Below are positions 52,721 to 60,831 of a stretch of 64,000 bases of DNA, one piece after another; position 1 is the stretch's first letter, and each line of letters starts with the position of its first letter. This DNA comes from Vitreoscilla stercoraria DSM 513 (GTDB taxonomy: Bacteria; Pseudomonadota; Gammaproteobacteria; Burkholderiales; Neisseriaceae). Location of the stretch: contig NZ_KB908018.1 of the NCBI RefSeq assembly GCF_000382305.1, positions 124,001-188,000 on the forward strand, written 5' to 3'. Under the pieces are notes generated by a model. The model had not been told where the DNA came from and searched no databases. It saw nothing but the letters and a program-made list of their open reading frames with translations. A program made the translations under genes and the position numbers.

Positions 52721-53284
52721 ATGCACACTCAAAACCAGCCTGTTCAGCCTGTTGCTTTAGGCAAATATTTGTTGTTGGCATTTTTGGCCATCGTGTTAGA
52801 CCAATTCACCAAATGGATGGTCATTCATAAAATTCCAGCGCCTGTTTACGATGAGCAAGGTTATTTTTTGGGCGCGACTCGCATCAATATCATCACTGAT
52901 TTTTTTGATTTGACCCATGTTTACAATCCGGGTGCGGCATTCAGTTTTTTGGCGAATGCAGGCGGTTGGCAAGTGGTGTTTTTCTCAGTGTTGGCATTTG
53001 CCATCAGCGGTTGGCTATTGTGGTCTATCCGCAAAGCGCAGTTTGGTTGTTGGGGCAATTGGGGTGCGGCGGCGATTGTGGGCGGTGCGATAGGCAATGT
53101 GGTCGATCGTTTTGTACATGGTCATGTCATCGATTTTTTATTGTTTTATGTTGAGCCTTATTACTATCCTGCTTTCAATATTGCCGACAGCTTTATTTGT
53201 GTGGGTGCGGTGATGTTGGTGATTGATGGTTTTCATCAAAGCAAATTAGAAAAACAACAAGCAGCGGCAAACGCTGCCAAATAA
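52721..53284 (+). CDS. lspA: Lipoprotein signal peptidase
   Basis: 187 residues, SPase II of the inner membrane. Four helices; the catalytic aspartates are in GNVVDRF and FNIADSF. YNPGAAFSFLA is the usual conserved loop. The ATG at 52721 has no obvious ribosome binding site, but it is the only start matching the family (the frame is open to 52604, within the previous gene). The order lspA-ispH is conserved. It processes the lipoproteins found in this window, which lnt later acylates. Confidence 0.94.
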   Translation: MHTQNQPVQPVALGKYLLLAFLAIVLDQFTKWMVIHKIPAPVYDEQGYFLGATRINIITDFFDLTHVYNPGAAFSFLANAGGWQVVFFSVLAFAISGWLLWSIRKAQFGCWGNWGAAAIVGGAIGNVVDRFVHGHVIDFLLFYVEPYYYPAFNIADSFICVGAVMLVIDGFHQSKLEKQQAAANAAK

Positions 53285-53299
53285 CAAGGATATATACAC

Positions 53300-54229
53300 A
53301 TGTCACAACCGATTTTATTGGCGAATCCTCGTGGTTTTTGTGCGGGCGTTGATCGTGCCATCAGCATTGTTGAGCGTGCGTTGGAAGAATACGGTGCGCC
53401 GATTTATGTGCGCCATGAAGTGGTACACAATAAATTTGTCGTCGATGATTTGCGCAATAAAGGTGCGATTTTCATTGAGGAATTGAGTGATGTGCCAGAA
53501 GGTGCTACTTTGATTTATTCTGCACATGGTGTGTCTTTGGCGGTGCAAGAAGAAGCCATCAGTCGCGGTTTTCGCATTTTTGATGCCACATGCCCACTGG
53601 TGACCAAAGTCCACAAGCAAGTACAGCGTTTGAATGATGAAGGTTATCAAATCATCATGATTGGTCACAAAGGTCATCCTGAAGTCGAAGGCACAATGGG
53701 ACAGGTGCGCGAAGGCGGTATGTTGCTGGTGGAAGTGGTGGAAGATGTGGCTAGGTTGGAAGTAGACGATGTAGAAAAATTGGCGCATGTGAGCCAAACC
53801 ACATTGTCTGTGGACGAGACGTTCGACATTATTGAAGCGTTGAAAGCACGTTTCCCACATATTAAAAGCCCGAACAAAGAAGACATTTGCTACGCAACGA
53901 CCAATCGCCAAGAAGCGGTGAAAAAATTGGCATCGGAATGCGACATTGTGATTGTGGTTGGCTCGCCTAACAGCTCTAACAGCAACCGTTTGCGTGAAGT
54001 GGCGGCGTTGTTGGGAGTGGATGCGTATATGGTCGACAATGCCACTTACTTAGAACCAGCTTGGTTTGAAGGCAAAAAACATGTTGGTGTGACCGCAGGT
54101 GCTTCGGCGCCAGAGTTGTTGGTGCAAGGCGTGATTGCGCAAATCCAAGAATGGGGACATGGCGTGGTGGAAGAGTTAAGCGGCGTCGAAGAAAGCATTA
54201 TTTTTGTATTGCCAAAAGAATTGCGTTAA
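53300..54229 (+). CDS. ispH: 4-hydroxy-3-methylbut-2-enyl diphosphate reductase
   Basis: Last enzyme of the MEP isoprenoid pathway (IspH/LytB), an Fe-S protein that makes IPP and DMAPP. 309 residues. The cluster cysteines are in NPRGFCAGVDRA (Cys14), DATCPLVTKVH and EDICYATTNRQ; the catalytic Glu lies in the following EG stretch (GHPEVEGTMGQ) and SPNSSNSNRL binds substrate. It has an AAGGATAT-type ribosome binding site and ends at a DUS-pair terminator. Confidence 0.96.
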   Translation: MSQPILLANPRGFCAGVDRAISIVERALEEYGAPIYVRHEVVHNKFVVDDLRNKGAIFIEELSDVPEGATLIYSAHGVSLAVQEEAISRGFRIFDATCPLVTKVHKQVQRLNDEGYQIIMIGHKGHPEVEGTMGQVREGGMLLVEVVEDVARLEVDDVEKLAHVSQTTLSVDETFDIIEALKARFPHIKSPNKEDICYATTNRQEAVKKLASECDIVIVVGSPNSSNSNRLREVAALLGVDAYMVDNATYLEPAWFEGKKHVGVTAGASAPELLVQGVIAQIQEWGHGVVEELSGVEESIIFVLPKELR

Positions 54230-54264
54230 AACAGACATGACAATATTGATGCGGTAATCAGAAT

Positions 54265-54297
54265 AAGCGTCCTGTAATCTTTACAGGACGCTTTTTT
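54265..54297. terminator. DUS-like pair terminating lspA-ispH
   Basis: AAGCGTCCTGTAA (54265-54277), three-base loop, TTACAGGACGCTT (54281-54293), then TTTT. It stands between convergent genes. Confidence 0.87.
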
Positions 54298-54308
54298 ATG
54301 TATTAAAC

Positions 54309-55514
54309 CTAGCTAGAAGGAAATTTTGATTGAGGTTTTTTGATACGCTGATGGTCTAAATACCACCAAATGAATAGCGCCAAGAGGCTTAAAGGTAAGG
54401 TATAAACCATCATGGTTTGTGTGGATTGATGGCTGTGTTGAGCCACTTCTGAGAGCCAAGAGCCCAAAAAATTGCCCAATTGTATGCAAGCATTGAAACA
54501 ACACATAATCAAATACAGCGATGTGCTGGGAAAATCCAATAAACGAATTTGCATCATGATATTGATGGTTGCAAATGAAATGCTCAGTAAAAAAATTGCC
54601 ATAATGCCTATGTGATAGTTAGGCAAGCTGGCAATCAAACAAATCAAGACCAATAAGGTGTAAGCCGTATTGATGCCGATGGCGGCATGGACATTTTTGT
54701 CGGCGGCGAGACCACCGATGATTTGGCCAATGATAAAGCCCAATCCTAAAATACCCAATAACGTGACTTTGAAGGGCATATTGAGTGGGCTTGCGTGGTT
54801 GATGGTGGCAATCCCAAACGACCATGCGGCAGTGGCGCAAGTGATGATACACAAACCCAAAACATATAATTGCCAGACTTGTGGATTTTTTAAGCCTGAC
54901 AATTGTTGGGCAATGGTGGTGGAAATGGTGGGATTGAGGTTTTTGGGCAGTAAATCCAATACCAATATGAAAATCAACAAGTCCAATAAAGCCACAAACC
55001 GAAAAGAGATTTCCCAACCGTGTTGCATGCCAATTAAGGTGTTAAATGGCACGACAAATAAGGTGGACAACGAGATGCCCAATAAGATGATGCCTAAATA
55101 CAGGCCGCGTTTTTGGGGCGGGGCGATTTCGCAGATTAATAAAGTGGCAAATGCCATAAAAGCCGCATGAGGAATGCTGCTAAACCAGCGCAACCAATAT
55201 AAGGTTTCGGCATTATGGGCAAAAGAGCTGAGAATATTGCCTAAAAAACACCACAAACTCAGTAAGGCCAAGATTTTAGGTTTGTTCCAGTTACGAAACA
55301 GCAAAGCCAAAATCGGTGCACCGGCAAAGCCACCCCAAAAATAAGCAAACACAGAATCCAAAACCGCTTGATTGCTGATTTGCAAATCAGCGGCAATGGT
55401 TGGCACCAAAGGAATGATAGAAAATTTGGCATTGCCCATCGCAAAAGTGCCAAGTATCAATACAAAGACGACTTTCCATAATGGTGATGATTTGGGCGGG
55501 TCGTGTGTTTCCAT
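54309..55514 (-). CDS. MFS transporter (AraJ-like)
   Basis: 401 residues from ATG 55514 (METHDPPKSSPLWKVV). Twelve hydrophobic helices. LGTFAMGNAKFSIIPLVPTIAADL is the typical first helix of AraJ/YdhP-type sugar or drug exporters, and ICEIAPPQKRGLYLGIILLG fits the MFS loop. Substrate unknown. It is divergent from another MFS gene at 55920, with 405 bp between. CAGGCCGC is at 55101-55108. Confidence 0.86.
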   Translation of the reverse strand: METHDPPKSSPLWKVVFVLILGTFAMGNAKFSIIPLVPTIAADLQISNQAVLDSVFAYFWGGFAGAPILALLFRNWNKPKILALLSLWCFLGNILSSFAHNAETLYWLRWFSSIPHAAFMAFATLLICEIAPPQKRGLYLGIILLGISLSTLFVVPFNTLIGMQHGWEISFRFVALLDLLIFILVLDLLPKNLNPTISTTIAQQLSGLKNPQVWQLYVLGLCIITCATAAWSFGIATINHASPLNMPFKVTLLGILGLGFIIGQIIGGLAADKNVHAAIGINTAYTLLVLICLIASLPNYHIGIMAIFLLSISFATINIMMQIRLLDFPSTSLYLIMCCFNACIQLGNFLGSWLSEVAQHSHQSTQTMMVYTLPLSLLALFIWWYLDHQRIKKPQSKFPSS

Positions 55515-55919
55515 AATCAAAATCCGTGCAATCGCTGTTCTCGTGTAGATGGCAGCTAGATGTGTATGTGGCCTGAATCTTTTTGGTATCCAGTTGTGTG
55601 TTTGCTAACAGATTGCTTGTAGGATGATGGCTTTCATAATAGATGATTTCAAAAAAGATGGTTTCAAAATCTACAAAAATATTATTTGAAAGATAACAAT
55701 GTTGTATAGATACAGGTGTTGATATTGTTATGACAATCGATTTAAATGTTTGTTTTGATTGGATGGATTTGTTTTTTTCCAACAACGATATGCTCAAGAT
55801 GGGCGCACGTCTGAGTTAGATAATGTCAAATAAGTTTGCTTGAGTGTTTGAATCCATCAAAATTTTTTTAAATGATGGAATATATTTAAATTAAATACCG
55901 ATTTTTTAGCGGAGCATAC
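55515..55919. other. Intergenic region between two divergent MFS genes
   Basis: About 400 bp with no plausible gene. ATAACAAT (55693-55700) and ATTGTTAT (55724-55731) form an 8 bp inverted repeat 23 bases apart, a possible operator shared by the two transporters. No regulator gene is next to it. Otherwise it is AT-rich and unremarkable. Confidence 0.45.
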
Positions 55920-57134
55920 ATGTTTTCACACGCTTCATCCAGTCGTTCGCTGTGGTATATGGTTTTGGCCGCCACTTTATTGTTGTTGATTACCATGGGT
56001 GTGCGCAATTCTTTGGGTTTGTATGTATTGCCTATCAGCGAAGCAACTTCCATCAGCATCGCCTCTATCAGTTTGGCTTTGGCGATAGGACAGTTTTTAT
56101 GGGGGGCAATTCAACCTGTAGCGGGTGCGATTGCGGACAAATTTGGACCACGACCTGTATTGGTGTTTGGTATGGTGGTCTTACTCATTGGCTTGGTCAT
56201 TCCACCTTTGTGGCCGAGCGAATGGGGCATGATGGTGGGTTTGGGTATTTTAAGTGCCATTGGCTCGGGCATAGGCAGCTTTTCCATTATGATGGGTGCG
56301 GTGGCGCAACACATTACACCGCAAATGCGCGGCAATGCCTCGGGCATCATGAATGCTGGCAGCTCATTGGGACAAGTGGTGGTATCGCCGTTGACACAAA
56401 GCTTGATTAAATCGATTGGTTGGATGCAGTCGATGTTTGCGATGGCGGCTTTGACTGTGGCCACCATTCCTTTGTTGTTTGCCGCCACACGCCCGTATGA
56501 CAAAACACAGGCCGCCACTGCCGCCACTGCCGATGGTGGTTTAAAACAAACTGTGCTGAGTGCATTGCGAAATCGAGATTATTTGCTGATTCATTTGGGT
56601 TTTTTCACTTGTGGTTTTCACATTGCTTTTTTGGTGACACATTTGCCCGGTGAAGTGGCGATTTGCGGTTTGAATGCGCAAGTGGCGGGTTGGTCTTTGG
56701 CATTGATTGGTTTGGCGAATGTGGCGGGCAGTTTGCTGGCAGGACGCTGGGTGTCACGTTATCGCAGCAAATACATTTTGTTTTGGATGTATTTGGCGCG
56801 GGCGGTGATGGTGTTGTGGTTCATCAATATGCCGCGTGAGCCATGGGTGTTTTATGTCTTGGCAGTTGGCTTGGGCTTTACTTTTTTGGCGACCGTACCA
56901 CCAACGGCTTCGTTGGTTGGCAAATTGTTTGGCGTGCGTTATTTGGCGACGTTGTTTGGTTTGACTTTGTTTTCGCACCAAGTCGGTGGTTTTTTGGGTG
57001 CGTATTTGGGTGGTCTATCTATTACCGAGTTTGGGGATTATCGTTGGATGTGGTATGCGGATATGGTGTTGGCGGCTGTGGCTGCATTGATTCATTTGCC
57101 GATTCGAGAAGCGAAAATAGAACAGACCATATAA
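55920..57134 (+). CDS. MFS transporter (OxlT/monocarboxylate-like)
   Basis: 404 residues with twelve helices. The first helix ends RNSLGLYVLPISEATSIS, and GAIQPVAGAIADKFGPRPVLV is the family loop. This subgroup of neisserial and gammaproteobacterial MFS proteins often carries organic anions such as oxalate/formate or other monocarboxylates; the substrate is not shown. GGAG precedes the ATG. It is convergent with the heme locus. Words CAGGCCGC at 56508-56515 and GGCAGGACGCTGG near 56740 are in the gene. Confidence 0.85.
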   Translation: MFSHASSSRSLWYMVLAATLLLLITMGVRNSLGLYVLPISEATSISIASISLALAIGQFLWGAIQPVAGAIADKFGPRPVLVFGMVVLLIGLVIPPLWPSEWGMMVGLGILSAIGSGIGSFSIMMGAVAQHITPQMRGNASGIMNAGSSLGQVVVSPLTQSLIKSIGWMQSMFAMAALTVATIPLLFAATRPYDKTQAATAATADGGLKQTVLSALRNRDYLLIHLGFFTCGFHIAFLVTHLPGEVAICGLNAQVAGWSLALIGLANVAGSLLAGRWVSRYRSKYILFWMYLARAVMVLWFINMPREPWVFYVLAVGLGFTFLATVPPTASLVGKLFGVRYLATLFGLTLFSHQVGGFLGAYLGGLSITEFGDYRWMWYADMVLAAVAALIHLPIREAKIEQTI

Positions 57135-57135
57135 G

Positions 57136-57162
57136 TTACAGGACGCTTAAAGCGTCCTGTAA
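57136..57162. repeat. DUS-like pair in reversed order, almost without spacer
   Basis: TTACAGGACGCTT (57136-57148), one base, AAGCGTCCTGTAA (57150-57162). The words point away from each other, and no T-run follows. It lies between the MFS gene and the end of the heme ABC gene. Confidence 0.75.
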
Positions 57163-57168
57163 GTGCAT

Positions 57169-57936
57169 TCAATGGGCTGCTTGAAACGAGTCAAAATACC
57201 AAATACCATCACGGTATTGCGGTGTGATGTGCCATTGATACGCTTCAAATAAATTGGCTGCCGTCATCACATCTTCGGGCTTGCCTTGCGCAATCAATTG
57301 ACCATGACCCAATAAAATCACTTCATCACAATAATTGGCCGCCAGCGTCAAATCGTGTAACACAATCACCGAACTAACCGATTTTTGTTGTTGGAAATGA
57401 TTCAATTGTTGCATCAATTGGTGTTGGTGTTTGATGTCCAAATGGTTGTTAGGCTCATCGAGCAACATGATGCGGGTGTCTTGCAACAACGCCCGTACCA
57501 AGGCTGCACGCTGTTTTTCACCGCCAGACAAAGCTTGCAAACGCTTGTTGGCAAAAGCGCTGAGTTCAAATTCTGCTAGCAATTGGTGCGCATCATTTGT
57601 GTCTTTTTGGCTAGGGCGAGAGAGCCAACCCAAATGCGGATAGCGACCCAACAATACATATTCCAATACGCTCAAAGGTGTGGCAAACATTTCATGTTGC
57701 CCAACCCATGCAATTTTGCCTTGCTTGAGCATATGGCTTGCCGATTCGCCCAAACAAGACAAGTTTTGGCTGGGAAATTGTCCGAGCAAGCTTTTGAGCA
57801 ACGTCGATTTGCCCGCACCATTGGGACCGATGATGGCGGTGATGGCGTGGTTGGAAATGGCCAATTCATCAATGTCCAAAATCACCCGTTCTCCAAAAGC
57901 GACTTTCAGGCCGCTGATATGAAATAAATCGCTCAT
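57169..57936 (-). CDS. hmuV: Heme/iron ABC transporter ATP-binding protein (HmuV type)
   Basis: 255 residues from ATG 57936 (MSDLFHISGLKVAFG), which shares ATGA with the permease stop. Walker A is GPNGAGKST, signature LSGGEKQRAAL, Walker B IMLLDEPNNHLD. The FecE/HmuV type couples ATP to import of heme or ferric siderophore. It is last in the minus-strand heme operon. CAGGCCGC is at 57907-57914. Confidence 0.9.
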   Translation of the reverse strand: MSDLFHISGLKVAFGERVILDIDELAISNHAITAIIGPNGAGKSTLLKSLLGQFPSQNLSCLGESASHMLKQGKIAWVGQHEMFATPLSVLEYVLLGRYPHLGWLSRPSQKDTNDAHQLLAEFELSAFANKRLQALSGGEKQRAALVRALLQDTRIMLLDEPNNHLDIKHQHQLMQQLNHFQQQKSVSSVIVLHDLTLAANYCDEVILLGHGQLIAQGKPEDVMTAANLFEAYQWHITPQYRDGIWYFDSFQAAH

Positions 57937-58907
57937 GTGCGGATGCCTTTGACAAATAACCACAAGAAAAACGGTGCGCCCATCAATGAAATGACGATGC
58001 CGACAGGCAAATCAATGGGATAAACAATCGAGCGGGCAAACGTATCTACGAGCAATAAAAATATTGCACCGACCACAGCCGAACGCCACATGATGCTCGC
58101 GCGCGTGCCGCCCCAAATCGAGGCAATCACATTCGGTATCATCATGCCAATAAAACCAATCACACCTGACAAAGACACTGCCGCACCTGTGAGCAAAGTG
58201 GTGCCGATGACAATCCACAAACGAGAATGTTTGACATTGATGCCCATAGACAAAGCAGTTTCATCGCCCAATAATAAAATGTCCAAATCACGGGCTTTGG
58301 CGACCAAAACCACCAAACCGATGAGCATGGTGATGGCGGCATAATGAATCGGCACAAAGCCTGCTGCGCCCAAATTGCCTGAGAGCCAATTGGTGGCGCT
58401 GCGCAAAACCATGTCGTCTGAAATGAACAAGATTAAGCTCACCACGGCCATACAAAATGCGCTGATGGCAAAGCCGATAATCAGCAAACCCAAGCGTCCT
58501 GCACCCAATAAATGGTGTACGCCCAAGACCAACAAACACACGGTCATGGCACCTAAAAATGCAGCGAGTGACACGCCCATGCCGCCGAAGCCAAACGCCA
58601 ACACCAATACCACGCCCAAAGCCGCGCCACTGGAGGTACCAATCAAGCTTGGATCTGCCAAAGGATTGGCAAACAAAGCTTGCATTGCCGCACCTGCCAC
58701 TGCCAAAGCTGTGCCAACGAGCAATGCGACAAGAACACGAGGCCAGCGCAATTGCCAAATCATCGGGTCAATTTGGTCGGGACGCTCCCACGTTCCCAAG
58801 CCGACACCCAAACACAACCAAACCAACAATACCGCTCCCAAAAACCAAAACAAGATTTTTGGGAGCGCAGTGTGCCGCATGGGCAAATGACTAACGAGCG
58901 AGCGCAT
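57933..58907 (-). CDS. hmuU: Heme/iron ABC transporter permease (HmuU/FecCD type)
   Basis: 324 residues with about nine to ten helices. FecCD-type signature segments are present: GTALAVAGAAMQALFANPLADPSLIG, the GASSGAALG-like GTSSGAALG, and GVIGFIGMMIPNVI near the end. The start is ATG 58907, inside the end of the binding-protein gene (17-base overlap); the in-frame ATG 58880 is an alternative, and neither has a clear ribosome binding site. The operon position identifies the role. GCGTCCTGCA lies in the coding region at about 58495. Confidence 0.88.
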   Translation of the reverse strand: MRSLVSHLPMRHTALPKILFWFLGAVLLVWLCLGVGLGTWERPDQIDPMIWQLRWPRVLVALLVGTALAVAGAAMQALFANPLADPSLIGTSSGAALGVVLVLAFGFGGMGVSLAAFLGAMTVCLLVLGVHHLLGAGRLGLLIIGFAISAFCMAVVSLILFISDDMVLRSATNWLSGNLGAAGFVPIHYAAITMLIGLVVLVAKARDLDILLLGDETALSMGINVKHSRLWIVIGTTLLTGAAVSLSGVIGFIGMMIPNVIASIWGGTRASIMWRSAVVGAIFLLLVDTFARSIVYPIDLPVGIVISLMGAPFFLWLFVKGIRT

Positions 58908-59697
58908 GGAGTTTTTCTACAACTTTCGGGCTATTTAAATCCAAGCTAAAAGCTTCATTGGCCGTCATGGTCAACACTTTATTGTGCTTGGCTGCGGCAC
59001 TGACAGCGATTTCAGGACGCTGCTTGAATGTTTCAATACTGCCACCGACCACAGGCAAGCTGTGATTGGCAATCACAATCACATCAGGCTTCAATGTGGC
59101 CCATGTTTCGCGTGCAATCGGGCGTATGCCTTCCAATTGATTGGCAGCATTCACGCCACCTGCCAAACGAATCAAAGTGTCTGCGACGGTATTTTTACCT
59201 GCCACCATTTGACCATCGTAAGTGAAAACATAACGCTTGCCTGTGTGTGAGCGAGGTTTCATTTGTGCCGACCATTGATTGGACAAAGCTTGGGCTTGGG
59301 GTTGTTTACCCACGTATTTTCCCACGAGCACAATGCCTTTGGCGAATGTTTGCTCATTTTGTTGTGGTGAAACATTCACCGCTTTGACTTGATGGCGGTT
59401 TAATTGGTCATAAATATGGGTTGGATTGGCCATCCAACTGCCTAATACCAACGTCGGCTTTAAAGCGACAATCGGCTCAACAGTCAAATTGCGAAACATG
59501 CCGATGTTTTTTGCATGTGCCAAGCTGGGCGCTTTGCTCAAATTGTCGCGGCCAATGACTTGTTTTTCCGCTTTCAAAGCCACGATGATGTCAGACACAT
59601 CGCTGGTCAATACCACAATGCGTTCGGCTGCCTGCGCTGAAACCGTCGTCATTGCCAATACTATGCCTGACAGCAGTATTTTGATGGACGGTTTCAT
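58891..59697 (-). CDS. hmuT: Periplasmic heme-binding protein (HmuT-like), axial Tyr replaced
   Basis: 268 residues with a signal peptide (MKPSIKILLSGIVLAMTTVSAQA). The fold is a helical-backbone class III binding protein (ERIVVLTSDVSDIIVALKAE; ADTLIRLAGGVNAANQL). In ShuT/ChuT/PhuT the heme iron is held by a tyrosine in IGYWKQLS; here the aligned segment is IGMFRNLT, so Met67 (then Phe68) stands in its place. The GP motif after it is also different (GSWMANPTHIYDQL). Heme may be bound by other residues, or the ligand may be a siderophore. The receptor and HmuS genes make heme likelier. TTCAGGACGCT lies inside near 59010. Confidence 0.82.
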   Translation of the reverse strand: MKPSIKILLSGIVLAMTTVSAQAAERIVVLTSDVSDIIVALKAEKQVIGRDNLSKAPSLAHAKNIGMFRNLTVEPIVALKPTLVLGSWMANPTHIYDQLNRHQVKAVNVSPQQNEQTFAKGIVLVGKYVGKQPQAQALSNQWSAQMKPRSHTGKRYVFTYDGQMVAGKNTVADTLIRLAGGVNAANQLEGIRPIARETWATLKPDVIVIANHSLPVVGGSIETFKQRPEIAVSAAAKHNKVLTMTANEAFSLDLNSPKVVEKLHALAR

Positions 59698-60743
59698 GCC
59701 AATGATTCCTCAGAAATGGTTTGCTCGGTCACGTTTTGCAATACTTGGCGCCAAGAAGATAACTCTGCTTGGCCTTCTACACGTTGACCAAACACGCTCA
59801 AAACCGTATGACCTTGTTCGTCCAAAGCTTCAATACAGCTGATTAAACCATCTGTGGTTGGGCGCAATACCAACCAAGTGGTGGCGATTTTGGCATCGTC
59901 TAAATGCATGGTGAAACCATTGTGTTTTTGGTCAAAAATATTCAACCAACCACGCATGCGTGACACATTTTTTACTGTACCCGTTTGAATTTGCACAATA
60001 CCTTTGTTACCGATAAAGGTAATCAACGGTACTTCTTGTGCTGCTGCCGTTTCGTACATGGCTTCGATGGCAGTGGTTTCTAATTGAAAAGCATAACCTT
60101 CAGGTGCCGACTCAAACGCTTGTTGGCGTGTTAAAGCATAGCTTTCTAACAAACCGAAAAATTGATGTACATTGGTCAAACCGCGCCAGCGTTGTTGGAA
60201 AGTTTGCAATTGTTCATCGTTTAAAACGGTTTGTTCGGTGATATGCGGTGTTTCTGGTGTGAATGTGGGTTTTTGCGCTTGTTTGAAATCGTCCACAATC
60301 GCTTGCCACACATCGTCGTTGTCACTTTGTAAATACACTTTTTGCAAAGCAAAACCATGAGCATCAAAAAACTGAATAGAGCGCAAGGTTTTGCCGCGGC
60401 TAGGAAAATCATGGGCAAAGGCATGGTGCCAATGGCTAGGGAATAAGCGCACATCAAAACCACCCACATCAATGGCCAAACCCACTTTTGGGGACAATTT
60501 TAACGGTGTGATGCGGGTATGTTTTTCGTGTACGGCAATGTGGTTGCGTACCATCAATTGCACTTCTTCAATCGCTTCTAAGCGTTTGAAAATGGCACCA
60601 AAGTCTTGACCCAAATACACAGATTCAGGTGCCGATGACAATAACTCACCTTCACTGACATGAAGCAAATCGGCTGCTTCGTATTGGAATAAATAAGCGT
60701 TTTGTGCTTTTAAATCTTGGTATTGTTGCCATAATTGAGACAT
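59694..60743 (-). CDS. hmuS: Cytosolic heme-handling protein HmuS/HemS
   Basis: 349 residues with two homologous halves. The heme ligand histidine of HemS/PhuS is present in TNVHQFFGLL (His193), and GFDVRLFPSHWHHAFAHDFPS and GWLNIFDQKHNGFTMHLDD are the recurring beta-sheet blocks. It accepts heme from the importer and hands it to a heme oxygenase, or cleaves it in some species. It overlaps hmuT by four bases. A DUS-like reversed pair at 60776 separates it from the receptor gene without a T-run, so read-through from the receptor promoter is expected. Confidence 0.92.
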   Translation of the reverse strand: MSQLWQQYQDLKAQNAYLFQYEAADLLHVSEGELLSSAPESVYLGQDFGAIFKRLEAIEEVQLMVRNHIAVHEKHTRITPLKLSPKVGLAIDVGGFDVRLFPSHWHHAFAHDFPSRGKTLRSIQFFDAHGFALQKVYLQSDNDDVWQAIVDDFKQAQKPTFTPETPHITEQTVLNDEQLQTFQQRWRGLTNVHQFFGLLESYALTRQQAFESAPEGYAFQLETTAIEAMYETAAAQEVPLITFIGNKGIVQIQTGTVKNVSRMRGWLNIFDQKHNGFTMHLDDAKIATTWLVLRPTTDGLISCIEALDEQGHTVLSVFGQRVEGQAELSSWRQVLQNVTEQTISEESLA

Positions 60744-60775
60744 GATTGGGTTCCATATAAAATAGGTGTTATGGG

Positions 60776-60813
60776 TTTACAGGACGCTTGTATCTAATTT
60801 AAGCGTCCTGTAA
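60776..60813. repeat. DUS-like pair in reversed order inside the heme operon
   Basis: TTTACAGGACGCTT (60776-60789), 11-base spacer, AAGCGTCCTGTAA (60801-60813). No U-tract on either strand, so it is probably not a terminator; it lies in the 88 bp between receptor and hmuS. Confidence 0.75.
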
Positions 60814-60831
60814 CTATATTGGGACTACAGA

